From Patella vulgata (taxonomy: Eukaryota > Mollusca > Gastropoda > Patellidae), in assembly GCF_932274485.2 (NCBI RefSeq), contig NC_065880.2, forward strand, positions 79,479,730 through 79,543,729: a stretch of DNA of 64,000 nt, written 5' to 3'. Each line of letters opens with the position of its first letter. Within the stretch, counting starts at the first letter, position 1. A program made the position numbers and the translations under genes. The notes beneath the pieces were generated by a model that was not told the DNA's origin, did no database searches, and saw only the letters and a program-made list of their open reading frames with translations. Positions 53,395 through 63,104 of this stretch are shown here, piece by piece.

Positions 53395-54325
53395 ATAAGT
53401 GAAATATCAAACCGTACTTACACTGTAGAATGGACTGTCATTAAATTTGGACTGTTCGATTATTTCGTCGAGCAAAACCGAAATTACACTAAATTGTAAA
53501 AATGAATGTAAATCCACGGATTTTAGATTCCGCAAAATAAAGAGTTAGCCCCTTTATATGACCAGTTTTTATACATCTAAACAGCTTGACCACAACATTA
53601 AGATTTAGTCAAGCGAGGATAACTGTCATTGTTCTAAAGCCGGATAGTTTTATTCGTGATCTTTTGTGAAAATCCACATTGAATTGTGTTTACAAATGAT
53701 TAAGGTGTTTGTCGAGAAAATCGCTTCCTCATAATTTCAAATGATTAATATAGTTCTGGAGAAAAATTCTTCCTCATATTCTTCTTTTTTTGTCCGTTTA
53801 TAAACTGTGAAAATCAAATTTGACATAAACAATTCAATATAATTATGAATAGTACAGTCTAAAGGATACGACAACACGTTAAATGCTGACGAATATAACT
53901 TACTGATATGGTAGTTATATTTAATCGGTGAAAGTGGGTCTATTAAAGGACAGTAGACTGGACATCTATACAATCTGATAAAAACACAGATCCTATTTCG
54001 TTTCGTTTTTTTCATAGTTCCAAATTTCGTTTTACTTGTCTTTACTACATTGGGATCTGGAAGAGCTGTTATATAACCCGCATTCTGGAATTAGCCACTT
54101 AAACGATCTGTTGCAGCGAGTTCTTGGCGTGCGATACACGGAACTGTGGGTATACTACTAGAAATATCAACGCTGATTGGTTAATCAAATGTCGAACGTC
54201 ATAGGGTCAAAAGCCGCGCGTATGATCCCTGATACAAAATGTAATAGGTCATTTCGAGACAAATATGTGGTAAATTCCGTGTACTTTCAATTAATTCAAC
54301 GCTTCTTTTCCGCACGTCGATTTTT
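53395..54325. other. No gene supported
   Basis: The minus-strand frame 53737-54015 (92 codons, Tyr/Ile/Lys-rich) is unrecognised. Its KRTKKEEYEEE end is a composition signal rather than a domain. Confidence 0.4.
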
Positions 54326-54329
54326 TCGA

Positions 54330-54400
54330 GGGAGCCACGGTGGGTAAGCCGTTGGCTCGCTAGCCTGGAGATCGCGGGTTCATCAATGGTAGGGTGGCCC
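54330..54400 (+). mobile_element. SINE-B head fragment
   Basis: GAGGGAGCCACGGTGGGTAA, GCTCGCTAGCCTGGAGATCG and GGGTTCATC: the tRNA-like head only, with no core or tail. Head-only fragments are uncommon for elements that truncate from the 5' end. Confidence 0.75.
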
Positions 54401-54404
54401 ATGC

Positions 54405-55180
54405 ACCTACAGAAATACAGTCAACCGCTGATAGTTCGAGACTACCACTGAAGCGTGCACATTCGCCGTGTCGAGGCCAACTTTCTGACAGTATGATACT
54501 ATAAATAGCCATGGCACGTGAATGCTCTACAAATCTATCAACTATTACAGCCGTAAAAAATTTATTGTTGACGATTTTGAATAGCAGTAAAATTAAGCTT
54601 CTTGGTTATTACAGCAGATTTAGAAATTACGTTCGTTTCATTTTTTAAATCGCTTTATCATTAACTGTACCGTTAAGAGCGGCATCTTTTGGTTTAGTAC
54701 AAATACCATCTCTGAAACACTCGGGTTAGACAGGAACATGATACTAGCAGTAGTTTCATTTTACTTTTACAAGCTTCTTAAAACAATTGTTGAGCTAGCT
54801 AACGTGCTCATTTCTTAATTCAATTTCTTGTTCTAGCTTTCTGTTATGTTTCGTAAAAAAGTAGTCTTGATTATCCCGACCTGTCAATCAGCCTTAGAAT
54901 GGTCGATAGACTGGTTAAGCGACTCTAATTTCAAAACAAGGGCACGTAACCTATCTTTTACTCAAAAGTGTCTGGATGTTATGGACGACACATGGAACCA
55001 GTTTTCAGTCTATTATTTATAGATGATTAATGGTCATAGCTTATTAAGTACAACATGAACGTTTATTTAGTGACTATAATTGTGTGAAACTGATTTGAGG
55101 CTTGGCATATATATAAATATTGTGGCGAAATTGTCGAGATATATGGAGATATTTATTTATGGTGGGTCACCCTATCAATG
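54405..55180. other. No supportable feature
   Basis: No gene or repeat recognised. Confidence 0.5.
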
Positions 55181-55259
55181 GTGCACTATGGAGGGCCTGA
55201 CAATGGAGAGCTTTCTAGTCGTTCGGATGGAACAAAAAACCGAGTTCCCGTGTAGACAT

Positions 55260-55538
55260 TAGAGAGAGAGAGAGCGATGGGGTTTAACGTCAACTCGACA
55301 CAAACTAGGCCATTTCGGGACTAACATATGGTTTAATTTTATTTCAATAATTCGCTTGCGCGTAGGGGTCTTTAGCAGTGAGGGGAAACCGGAGGACCCG
55401 GAAAAAAACAACGAGAGTGGACAGGCAACCCTACTCCTTGTCACGTACAACCAGGGATTCGAAACCACGCCAGTTGACTCAATGACAGGCCTTATGATAC
55501 AGCATGCACGTGCTAACCATTCGGCCATCCAACCCCCC
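55260..55538 (-). mobile_element. SINE-A nested in SINE-B, 14-bp TSD
   Basis: Full-length reverse copy. TSD TCCCGTGTAGACAT at 55246-55259 and 55539-55552, a sequence that belongs to the SINE-B core. Confidence 0.97.
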
Positions 55539-55644
55539 TCCCGTGTAGACATAAAAGATCTATTGACAGTTGGAATTCTCTTATAGCTCACTGTATGGTG
55601 TATGCACGTCTTCATTAGCCCAGTTGGATCAGAACAGTAGGACC

Positions 55645-55998
55645 TTAAAGGGACAATAACACTCTTGCTGGCTTGACATCTCCAGAAAATAAAAATAGCC
55701 TTATTCTAAGTACTAGATGTGTTAGTGTCCTACCTGTTGTGTAAATTATCCATTAAATCCTATTTTACTTGTCCAGCGGGTTCAAAAATATTTTTAAATC
55801 CAAGTCACATTTGAAAAGCTTTACGTCAGGCTTTTCAAATCATTTAGTTGCATTTTTCCAATATTTTAAATTAGGTGTGTTAAGATGAAATTTGCATCAT
55901 CAATTAATTGGAATATTGTAAAATAGTACAATTTGTTGACTAGAATAAAGATTGGGACATATTTTTCAGTTACAACAAGAGTGGTATTGAGTTTTTAA
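55645..55998. mobile_element. Family T TTAA MITE inserted in the SINE-B tail
   Basis: Left end TTAAAGGGACAATAACACTC then TTG; reversed right end TTAAAAACTCAATACCACTC then TTG. These are 23-bp terminal inverted repeats with 5 mismatches. TTAA is present on both sides, exactly where a SINE-B tail has its single TTAA (GACGTTAAACCCC). An internal hairpin ATTTGAAAAGC...GCTTTTCAAAT lies at 55810-55841. Non-coding, 354 bp. Confidence 0.9.
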
Positions 55999-56016
55999 AC
56001 TCCATTTCATTTTCGC

Positions 56017-56470
56017 TTCATTCGAACGACTAGACACGCCTTTCTTGATAACTTCGTAGGCGCCAGCCAGAAAATTGTCGGTCATTAATAACCCAGCGGG
56101 CGAACCGTATTGATAGTATCATTTTTGAAACCCAACTGACAATATTTGTGGTTGTGTGATTTATGTATTTTGGCCAGCAAATCGTTCCATCAATCCATTA
56201 TGTGACAGTAGGCGTGTCTGGCTTGTCATATTTTTAGGACGTGATATGGTAATTGGTTAATTTCTCAATCAAAATTTGACGATAATGGAGAAACCGACAC
56301 GTGGCATCCATTTTGAAGACAATAGTTGACCAATTAGAATGAATAAATGCAATGGGGTTTAACGTCCTACTGTTCTGTACCTACTGGAATAATGAAGACG
56401 GGCATACGTCATAAATTGTTATGAGGGAAATTTGACCCGGTCGGAGACCAATTGAGTTCCGACTGTCAAG
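56017..56470 (-). mobile_element. Two SINE-B fragments
   Basis: 56019-56075 (ATTCGAACGACTAGACACGC) is a core scrap. 56345-56470 is a 3' part (AATGGGGTTTAACGTCCTAC, GAAGACGGGCATACGTCATA, GAGTTCCGACTGTCAAGG). Between them nothing is recognised. Confidence 0.78.
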
Positions 56471-56570
56471 GTGTGTATGCGTGTATGTTTATATGTTCGC
56501 CCATTACGCTTCGTCGCCCGCCCCCACATTATGTAGTATGAAATTAACCCGCATGACCCAGTGAATGTTT

Positions 56571-56702
56571 GGACCCCGGGTGAATTGGCCCCCTGGCGAA
56601 TTTGGGTCCCGGGCCAAATTGGGTCCATGGCTAATTTGGGACCCGTGCGAATTTGGGACCCGTGCAGATTTGGGCCCTGGGCGAAGCCGGGTATACTGCT
56701 GG
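56571..56702 (+). mobile_element. 17-bp tandem array ending in a Helitron-like 3' terminus
   Basis: About seven units of 17 bp (AATTTGGGACCCGTGCG and variants) run into GGGCGAAGCCGGGTATACTG at 56679 and CTGG at 56702. GCGAAGCCGGGTA followed by a CTRG end is the 3' end pattern of a large group of Helitron-like elements, as remembered. The 5' end was not found. Frames on both strands are translations of the array. Confidence 0.72.
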
Positions 56703-56741
56703 TACACAAAACAGTCTAAACTTTATCAACCGGCCGCGATC

Positions 56742-57005
56742 TTCACTCGTTTACGTGCAGAGGTCGGACGTTCAGACCTGGACTGGGGGTGGGGGTATTC
56801 CAGATAAACAAAAGAAAGTAACGTTCACAATATGAACGGCTGGTTCTTTGGTCGCAACCCTTCACTTGTTTACGTTCAGACGTCGGATGTCAAAACAATA
56901 GCATCACAAGGCGGAGTAACCCAGCTCAAAAGAGAAAGAAAGGTTTTAGTGTCCCCGGTTCCCCGGTCGGAACCTCCACTTGTTTATTCAGACGTCGGTC
57001 CTTTT
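56742..57005 (+). repeat. Three spaced motifs of about 35 bp, 115-bp spacing
   Basis: CTTCACTCGTTTACGTGCAG with AGGTCGGACGTTCAGA (56742), CTTCACTTGTTTACGTTCAG with ACGTCGGATGT (56860) and CTCCACTTGTTTATTCAGAC with GTCGGTCC (56977). The spacing suggests a decayed tandem repeat of about 115 bp. An 84-codon frame (56832-57086) overlaps it without recognisable domains. Confidence 0.6.
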
Positions 57006-57156
57006 GATTCCAGAAACGCCGTGAAGCGGCTGCGAAACGTTCAGGGACTTGCTGGTTCAAAGTTTGAAAATCCGAAAGGTATCTAAAATGAAAATCTGAA
57101 CATTCCCAACGTAAGTGCAAATCGTAAAATGTAAAATTATGTTTTCATCATAAAAG

Positions 57157-57435
57157 AGAGAGAGTGAGGGGGGGGGGGGCTAACGTCCAGTCGACACAAA
57201 CTAGGTCATTTAGGAACTAACATATGATTCAATTTTATTTCTATAATTCACTTGCGCATAGGGGTCTTTAGCTGTGGGGGAAACAGGAGGACCCGGAGAA
57301 AACCCACGAGGTTGGACAGGCAACACTACTACTTGTCACGTACAACCGGGGAATCGAAACCACGCCAATTGACTCAATGACAGACCTTATGATACAACGC
57401 GCACGTGCTAACGATTCGGCCACCCCCCACCCCCC
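57157..57435 (-). mobile_element. SINE-A, full length
   Basis: GA/G run, GCTAACGTCCAGTCGACACA (tail GTTTAA changed), core, B box GGGGAATCGAAACC, head to GCTAACGATTCGGCCACC. TSD not clear. Confidence 0.93.
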
Positions 57436-57560
57436 AACCCGCCTATTAAAAACCTTACTATAGTCTTTATATAGAATTCAATCAGAAGTTTATGTTCATG
57501 GCTCCATACAAATTACGAGCTTTAATTAATGGTCTAATATATTCCATAATAAAAGACAGA

Positions 57561-58031
57561 TATGGAGGCAGACCCCCATTAATTTCCCCATTGACTTCAA
57601 TGTTAATTCTGGCCTCTTTGCCCACCTCCAACTTTTCCCCAAATTTTCGTTGGGCTGAATGCTTTTCACTACAGACAAAGAAGAAACAAATGGCCATGTC
57701 TTTGCACTAAAATTTATATGAGGTTGACCACCAAAATTTTGAGATACACAAACTTGAAGAAGCATACTAAAGACATGTAACTATTTGCCGTACATATCAC
57801 CGTAGCCAACCTGATAACCCCGTTATCCTTCCACCTCAAAATCATGAATATTTACCAAAACCTGGCAGAAAATGTTAATTCAAACCCTCTTCATCCATTC
57901 TAGACCAAAAAATCAACAAAATTGGGCATGCAAAAGGGGAGAAAGGAGACAGAGAGAGAATTGCTATAAATAGACGAACTACAATTTGTGGGTACCGAGA
58001 TGGTGAAATTTAATGGTGGTCTGCCTCCATA
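57561..58031. mobile_element. TATGGNGG inverted-repeat element 3, 471 bp
   Basis: Left TATGGAGGCAGACCCCCATT with AATTTCCCCAT; reversed right TATGGAGGCAGACCACCATT with AAATTTCACCAT. Terminal repeat about 36 bp. Flanks (AGACAG/AGACTC if one base further out) are a weak duplication. No coding content recognised; frames of 70-80 codons on both strands look spurious. Confidence 0.75.
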
Positions 58032-58120
58032 TAGACTCCCAGACCAAACACAACCGCAAATAAAGCCTAAAAAAATTTTTCTGTCCAGGGGTTACGGGGA
58101 TGACATAAAATGGGGTGAAT

Positions 58121-58267
58121 TCAGGGGGCAGTCGGAGCCCCGCTGCAAAAAGTTTCGCCCCCCCCCCACCCTGTGAAAAGATTGTCGACCATAGATATGT
58201 GTATATTGTCCGTCAATTTTACAGCACCCCTGAGAACACTCGTTGCTCTGAGCTAGTTACGGCCCTG
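58121..58267 (-). mobile_element. hAT-like MITE, copy 3, exact 8-bp TSD
   Basis: Right end GAGCTAGTTACGGCCCTG matches the reversed left end of the copy at 53190, including CGTTGCTCTGAGC. Left end is reduced to CAGGGGGCAG. TSD GGTGAATT at 58113-58120 and 58268-58275. Confidence 0.88.
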
Positions 58268-58277
58268 GGTGAATTAT

Positions 58278-58500
58278 GATTTGATTTCCTATTGTTCTGT
58301 TACAGCTGGGCTAATGATTGTTCTGTTACAGCTGGGCTAATGAAGGCGGGCATACGCCATATAGAGTGCTATAAGGAAAATTTTGAACTACTCATATATC
58401 GAATTCGAACTGCAACAAATAAAGTCTACCCGTTCAGGTGGGATGAAAAAACTGAACAATACATTTATCAATATAGGCACCTATTAGTCTTTATCCGCTA
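58278..58500 (-). mobile_element. SINE-B 3' half with 26-bp internal tandem duplication
   Basis: ATTGTTCTGTTACAGCTGGG (plus CTAATG) occurs twice in a row (58291-58316, 58317-58342), then GGCGGGCATACGCCATATAG and ATCGAATTCGAACTGC. Tail changed (ATTATGATTTGATTTCC). Confidence 0.82.
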
Positions 58501-58504
58501 ATTA

Positions 58505-58980
58505 GGCCGAGATGATAATCGTCAAGTACAAAATCAACCAACCGTGTAAATGAACAACAAAATCAATAGATATGTACTGACTTCCATGTTTTGCAGAATA
58601 CATTATGAATAGATTTAATTGCACTACGTGCACCTTTTGCTAATACCACTGAACCCACCAACCCCAGTATCAGCACGGTCAGAGTGAATCACGTGGGTGT
58701 CTCGTAGTGCACAAGATTCCTCAAGGAGCACATAACCCTGTTGGATGCTATGCTTATCGGGTGCATTCTGAGTTTTTCGCTAATTAAAAATTTATAGTAT
58801 GAATGATTACAATTGTGAGATATTCTCTTTAAGTAATGAAAATGCAATACTCAGGCAACTATTTGTAAGAAAAAAAGACGGGGTTAGCTTTCTATAGCCT
58901 ACAGTCAGCCAAATCCCCGTGCCGTCAAATGTAGTAATATTTGATAATATATTTTTAATTATACATAGGAAATAGATGTT
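58505..58980. other. No supportable feature
   Basis: No gene or repeat recognised. Confidence 0.5.
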
Positions 58981-58994
58981 AAACACAGAAGATG

Positions 58995-59078
58995 CACAGG
59001 CACTTGAAGTGATTAAAATAAAACTTCTTACTACTGCTTGTAGTAAGAAGTTTTATTTTAATCCCTTCAAGTGCCTGT
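58995..59078. mobile_element. 84-bp near-perfect hairpin with 7-bp flanking repeats
   Basis: ACAGGCACTTGAAGTGATTA and AAATAAAACTTCTTACTAC pair with GTAGTAAGAAGTTTTATTTT and AATCCCTTCAAGTGCCTGT around the loop TGCTT, two mismatches at most. AGAAGAT occurs at 58986-58992 and 59080-59086. It looks like a minimal foldback element. Confidence 0.85.
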
Positions 59079-59149
59079 TAGAAGATAGTATGACCTTAGA
59101 TAGGCCGCGTGTTAACTATAATCACATAATATGTCTATGATTGGCATTG

Positions 59150-59406
59150 TGCACGGGCAGTGGCACTACGGCCTACTCTTATATCAAATTACAACTATCA
59201 AGTCGTCTTTTACGTGCACTTCAATTTGTACACGGGACCTCGGTTGTTCATACCACCGAACAACTAGATACTGACCTTGTCAAGCCCTCTTTCCTGCAAA
59301 CTGACAGGGAAACCACGCTGGAAAACCCCGGAGAACTTTCTCGATCGAACACCGGACGTCTTGGTTTGCGGGCCGGTGTCTTACTCACTGAGCCACCGCG
59401 GCTCCC
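59150..59406 (-). mobile_element. SINE-B with intact head side, tail missing
   Basis: Starts in the core (GCACGGGCAGTGGCACTACG) and runs through GTGCACTTCAATTTGTACAC and GAGAACTTTCTCGATCGAAC to CACTGAGCCACCGCGGCTCC. The 3' tail is absent, opposite to the usual truncation. Part of the B-box region is changed. Confidence 0.9.
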
Positions 59407-59440
59407 TAAAGTGTGTTACTAATCAATCAGGTACATATAT

Positions 59441-59551
59441 ATATTCGAAATAAAGTACTCGCAAGAACCTAGTTTTCTTTCCTAAAACATCTTTATTTCG
59501 AATATCTAACACCGAAGAGTAGCTTTAATTAACTATAACCTTTTATATATA

Positions 59552-59585
<34 letters not shown>
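59441..59585. repeat. Small hairpin and (AT)n microsatellite
   Basis: ATATTCGAAATAAAG (59441-59455) pairs exactly with CTTTATTTCGAATAT (59491-59505). An (AT)n run lies at 59544-59585. Confidence 0.85.
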
Positions 59586-59589
<4 letters not shown>

Positions 59590-59590
<1 letters not shown>

Positions 59591-60135
59591 AAGAGTCTAG
59601 ACCATTATATATACAACAATCGTCTATCTCTGGCACAGTTGTGGGTGAACCATTATATCTCTGAGTCAAAATGAACGAAGATTCCAAAAACGCAGAAAGT
59701 GGAACCTCAAGGACGAAAACAAATGAGTAAGCCTTAACATCATACAATGAATGAGATGACAGCGCCTTCCGGTAATTAGATCAACGCTTGAATATTATAA
59801 ATAATTCCTGAAAATATGATTCAGATAGTTACATTTAGTTTTATTTGGTACCAAATGAACCGAATACCAAGAACGCAGAACACGGAACGATGATGGCAAG
59901 CAAGAACAAATATTAGTAAGCTTTGCATCATCATACGGATAAGATTCCATCACTGTTTTTATGGCTACAAGATCGTGACTATGTAGTAATAGATAGTTCC
60001 TGGAAATCGATTTATTCTAAATATAAAGTGTTTAATTCCGTGTAGTAAAGCTAAAGACGTGAACCGATCTATTCTCGTATTTGTCATAATGACATGACAC
60101 ATCTACTACGCATCTTTTAGGAGACAGGCAGACTG
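59590..60135. other. No supportable feature
   Basis: AAYGAACSRA-type motifs recur weakly (59668, 59855); not enough for a repeat call. Confidence 0.4.
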
Positions 60136-60152
60136 CCAGACAGGGGCACGGG

Positions 60153-60417
60153 AGGAGAGAGAGAGAAATGGGGTTTAACGTCCACTCGACACCAACTAGG
60201 TAAATTCGGGACTAACACATGGTTCAGTTTTATTTCAATAATTCGCTTGCGCGTAGTGGTCTTTAGCAGTGGGAGGAACCCGGAAGACCCGGAGAAAACC
60301 CACGAGGTTAGACAGGCGACCTTACTCCTTGTCACGTACAACCGAAGAATTGAAATCACACCAGTTGACTCAATGACAGACCTTATGATACAGCGCGCGC
60401 GTTCTAAACAGGGGCAC
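60153..60417 (-). mobile_element. SINE-A, A box missing, 13-bp TSD
   Basis: Reverse copy to GATACAGCGCGCGCGTTCTA, lacking the last about 25 bp of head including the A box. TSD ACAGGGGCACGGG at 60140-60152 and 60418-60430. Confidence 0.95.
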
Positions 60418-60449
60418 GGGGAGAGCGACGGGGATTCCATTCAACACAG

Positions 60450-60482
60450 ACAGGAGAGAGAGAGAGAGAGAGAGAGGGGGGG
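60450..60482. repeat. GA microsatellite
   Basis: (GA)n then G run between two SINE-A copies; probably the tail of the next copy. Confidence 0.8.
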
Positions 60483-60515
60483 AGAGATACCATGGGGGAG
60501 GGGTGTATTTTACCA

Positions 60516-60782
60516 TCCACTCGACACAAACTAGGTCATCTCGGAACTAAAATATGGTTCAATTGTGTTTAACGTCCATTCGACGCAGCACAAACTAAGT
60601 CATTTTGATAATAACATATGGAATTTCTTTATTAAAATAAGCTGTCAATATCCTATACCAGTGGGAGGTAACCAGTGGATTCGGAGAAAAAACACCACCA
60701 GATTAGGGAGTCGTCACGTACAAGCCTGGGTCGAAGCACAAACCTTATGAGAGAGCGCACGCGTTAGACCACTCTGTTGCTC
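60516..60782 (-). mobile_element. SINE-A fragments, diverged, in tandem
   Basis: 60516-60563 (CCACTCGACACAAACTAGGT) is a 3' scrap; a second copy begins at 60566 (GTGTTTAACGTCCATTCGAC) and extends to GCGCACGCGTTAGACCACTC with a variant head. Confidence 0.78.
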
Positions 60783-60824
60783 CTTAAAATGAGAGGCGTT
60801 TCGGCCAAAGAGTTTTTTATACCC

Positions 60825-61180
60825 TGATCAGTTAGCTCCTATATGTACCATTTCGCACCCATTTAACCCTTACCAGTAAACTCCTATTATATTGTCTGCG
60901 ATACCACCTCGGTGGAAACGGACGTAAAACACAACTAGCTAACACACTAATATTATAACCATTCGCAACATTTAACCATAGTCCATACCAGTTACTTCCT
61001 AATACGACCGCTTCTTTTTTCATAGCCCTTACCAGTTAGCTTATATTATAACCAGTTCGCATCTTTTTACCAGAACACATACCAGTTAGCGCCTATTATA
61101 ACCAGTTCGCATCTAAGTAACCCTCGCCATACCTCGAACCAGTTAGCTCATATTAGCACTAGTCTGCACCTATTTAATCT
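60825..61180 (+). repeat. Degenerate tandem array, about 55-60-bp unit
   Basis: Repeated ACCAGTTAGCTCCTATTATA, AACCAGTTCGCATCT and TTTAACCCTTRCC blocks, six to seven units with heavy divergence. Overall similar in length to the 39640 array, but a different sequence. Confidence 0.75.
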
Positions 61181-61256
61181 CTGTCGCCGAAACCTCTATG
61201 ACCAAAAACTCAGTACACCGATTATCAAGTATCCCTTTAGCACCATAAATATAAAA

Positions 61257-61390
61257 TGAAATGTAATAAAAGGATTTAACGGTCTATTGTTCTGCTCCTA
61301 CTGGGCTAATGAAGACAGGCATATGCCATGAGGGAAATTCTACGACCTACTTATATTTCGAATTCCAACTGTCAAGGGTTCTTTTACGCA
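61257..61390 (-). mobile_element. SINE-B 3' fragment
   Basis: GATTTAACGGTCTATTGTTC, GAAGACAGGCATATGCCATG, TTTCGAATTCCAACTGTCAA; about 35 bp of the body deleted. Confidence 0.85.
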
Positions 61391-61394
61391 TAAA

Positions 61395-62000
61395 TATATA
61401 AAAATAGAAAAGGCAACAATTAAAATCCAAGAGTAATAACATATTCCCTAATTAAAATAAAAAATATACAATATAAACATTTTATATATTTGAAATCAAA
61501 ACAATTTAACTCTACGTTTGTTTTTTGAATGTTTACCTTGTGTTTTAGCTTCTTAAAAAATGTATTATTTTTTTAAATAAGCTCTCTGGTATATATTAGG
61601 TTGAGATATTAATTAATAATTATGTTCTTCTTTATATTTTGATCTTTAACTAATTGTTTATTTTTTCAAAACATTTACATTTATGTTTAGGGCATCAGAA
61701 GTGTTAAGTTTAACAATTAGTGTTGTGTGGGATTTTAAAATAACAATTCTTTTATATATATATATATATATCTTGCATTTTCGTTTGGGTATTTTTAACA
61801 TTTATATTAATATTTGTGGGATTGTAAAATAACAGTTATTTTTGCCTTTGCATTTTAATTTGTTTTGTTTTGTTTTTGTAATATTTATATTAATAATTAT
61901 AATATTATTAATTTTTTTTCTTCTTACACGAGATAATACTATCTATTTAAATACCCAGAAAGTCGGCATTTGATGACTATTTAAAAGTTTGTGCTGTTGT
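61395..62000. other. Extremely AT-rich sequence, no gene
   Basis: Mostly A/T with an (AT)n run near 61757. Confidence 0.55.
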
Positions 62001-62001
62001 T

Positions 62002-62512
62002 TTATATGGGTGTATACACGGCTTTAAATCGTATGCTATTTGTTATTTGGGTGTAGACATAGCTATACATCCTACGTTAACTGTTATTTGGGTTTAGACA
62101 TGGTTATAAATCGTACGTTATTTGTGATATGGGTGTAGACATGGCTTTAAATCGTACGCTATTTGTGATATGGGTGTAGACATGGCTTTAAATCGTACGC
62201 TATTTGTGATATGGGTGTAGACATGGCTTTAAATCGTACGCTATTTGTGATATGGGTGTAGACATGGCTTTAAATCATACGCTATTTGTGATATGGGTGT
62301 AGACATGGCTATAAATCGTACGCTATATTTGGGTGTAGACATAAATCGTACGTTATTTGTTATATGGGTGTAGACATAGCTTTAAATCATACGTTATTTG
62401 TTTAAATCGTACGCTATCTGTTATATTAATGTATACGTGTCTTTAAATCGTACGTTATATGTTATACGAGTGGTGTTGACATGGCTTTAAGTCATATGCT
62501 ATTTGTTATATG
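62002..62512 (+). repeat. 41-bp minisatellite, about 13 units
   Basis: Consensus GGGTGTAGACATGGCTTTAA then ATCGTACGCTATTTGTGATAT. Central units (62110-62290) are near identical while outer units are shorter and diverged, the usual pattern of array turnover. Each unit has the palindrome CGTACG. Confidence 0.96.
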
Positions 62513-62519
62513 AAATAAT

Positions 62520-62900
62520 TGAACCGTGTCCATGATTCACCGACTTTTTCATCCCCATGGTTACCCAAGAGCTGTAATAAGTAGATGCCAATATTGAAAA
62601 GATTTGGATCAATTTTTTTTATATTATTATTCACTTCTATTTTTCAGTCCAAAGCGTTAGTTGTCATGGTAAATAATGGATGATGGTTTCAAATATAATG
62701 CTGAATAAACCAGAAAACATTGTTTTAATATTGGTGTGAAATAGCTGTATCGGTCACATTTCACGAATTTTGATACATAATGTAAAGCATTACTTACGTC
62801 TGTAGTAAATGAAAACAAAATTTTAATCAAATAAAAGAATTCTGTTTTTTGCTGTTGCAAATTTGCATTTTCAAATATCGTAGCTGAACTACATTGTTAT
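62520..62900. other. No supportable feature
   Basis: AT-rich; a 67-codon minus-strand frame is unrecognised. Confidence 0.5.
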
Positions 62901-62904
62901 ATCT

Positions 62905-63100
62905 TCTATACTAATATTTGTGACTGTCGTTTGTCTGTCTGTCTGTTCGGGGTTGGCGGCTACACTAGGTCTGCCCCGATTCTGAAATTTGGGGTATAGG
63001 GGCAGCTCGGACCGGGGAGTAACATAGGCCAGGTGGCGTTAGTCTATCACTTCCGGTTTCGGAGTTATGACCCCCGAGCGAAGCCGGGTATCCTGCTAGT
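62905..63100 (+). mobile_element. Short non-autonomous Helitron-like element
   Basis: Begins TCTATACTAATATTTGTGAC with a GTCT repeat and ends CCGAGCGAAGCCGGGTATCC then TGCTAGT. The pair TCTATACTAATATT at the 5' end and GCGAAGCCGGGTAxxxGCTAG at the 3' end is characteristic, from memory, of a widespread Helitron-like group with a short 3' hairpin (CCCG...CGGG). Complete but non-coding, about 196 bp; it would depend on a Rep/helicase supplied elsewhere. Confidence 0.82.
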
Positions 63101-63104
63101 AATG

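Larger units (their letters stand above)
55180..56015 (+). mobile_element. SINE-B carrying a SINE-A and a TTAA MITE
   Basis: Host pieces: 55180-55259 (CTATGGAGGGCCTGACAATG, GTCGTTCGGATGGAACAAAA), 55539-55648 (ACATAAAAGATCTATTGACA to CAGAACAGTAGGACCTTAA) and 55995-56015 (TTAAACTCCATTTCATTTT). The tRNA head is missing; order and orientation of the pieces are consistent. Confidence 0.92.

Noticed and set aside
53737-54015. 92-codon minus-strand frame that might be a LINE C-terminus
   Set aside because: No HFxFxCPxY motif and no LINE-like 3' end; Tyr/Ile/Lys richness fits AT-rich noncoding DNA.
56504-56807. Gly/Pro-rich frames on both strands resembling a low-complexity protein
   Set aside because: They translate the 17-bp array in both directions.
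62002-62512. Regular repeats considered as a CRISPR array
   Set aside because: Units are contiguous without unique spacers; it is a minisatellite in eukaryotic DNA.
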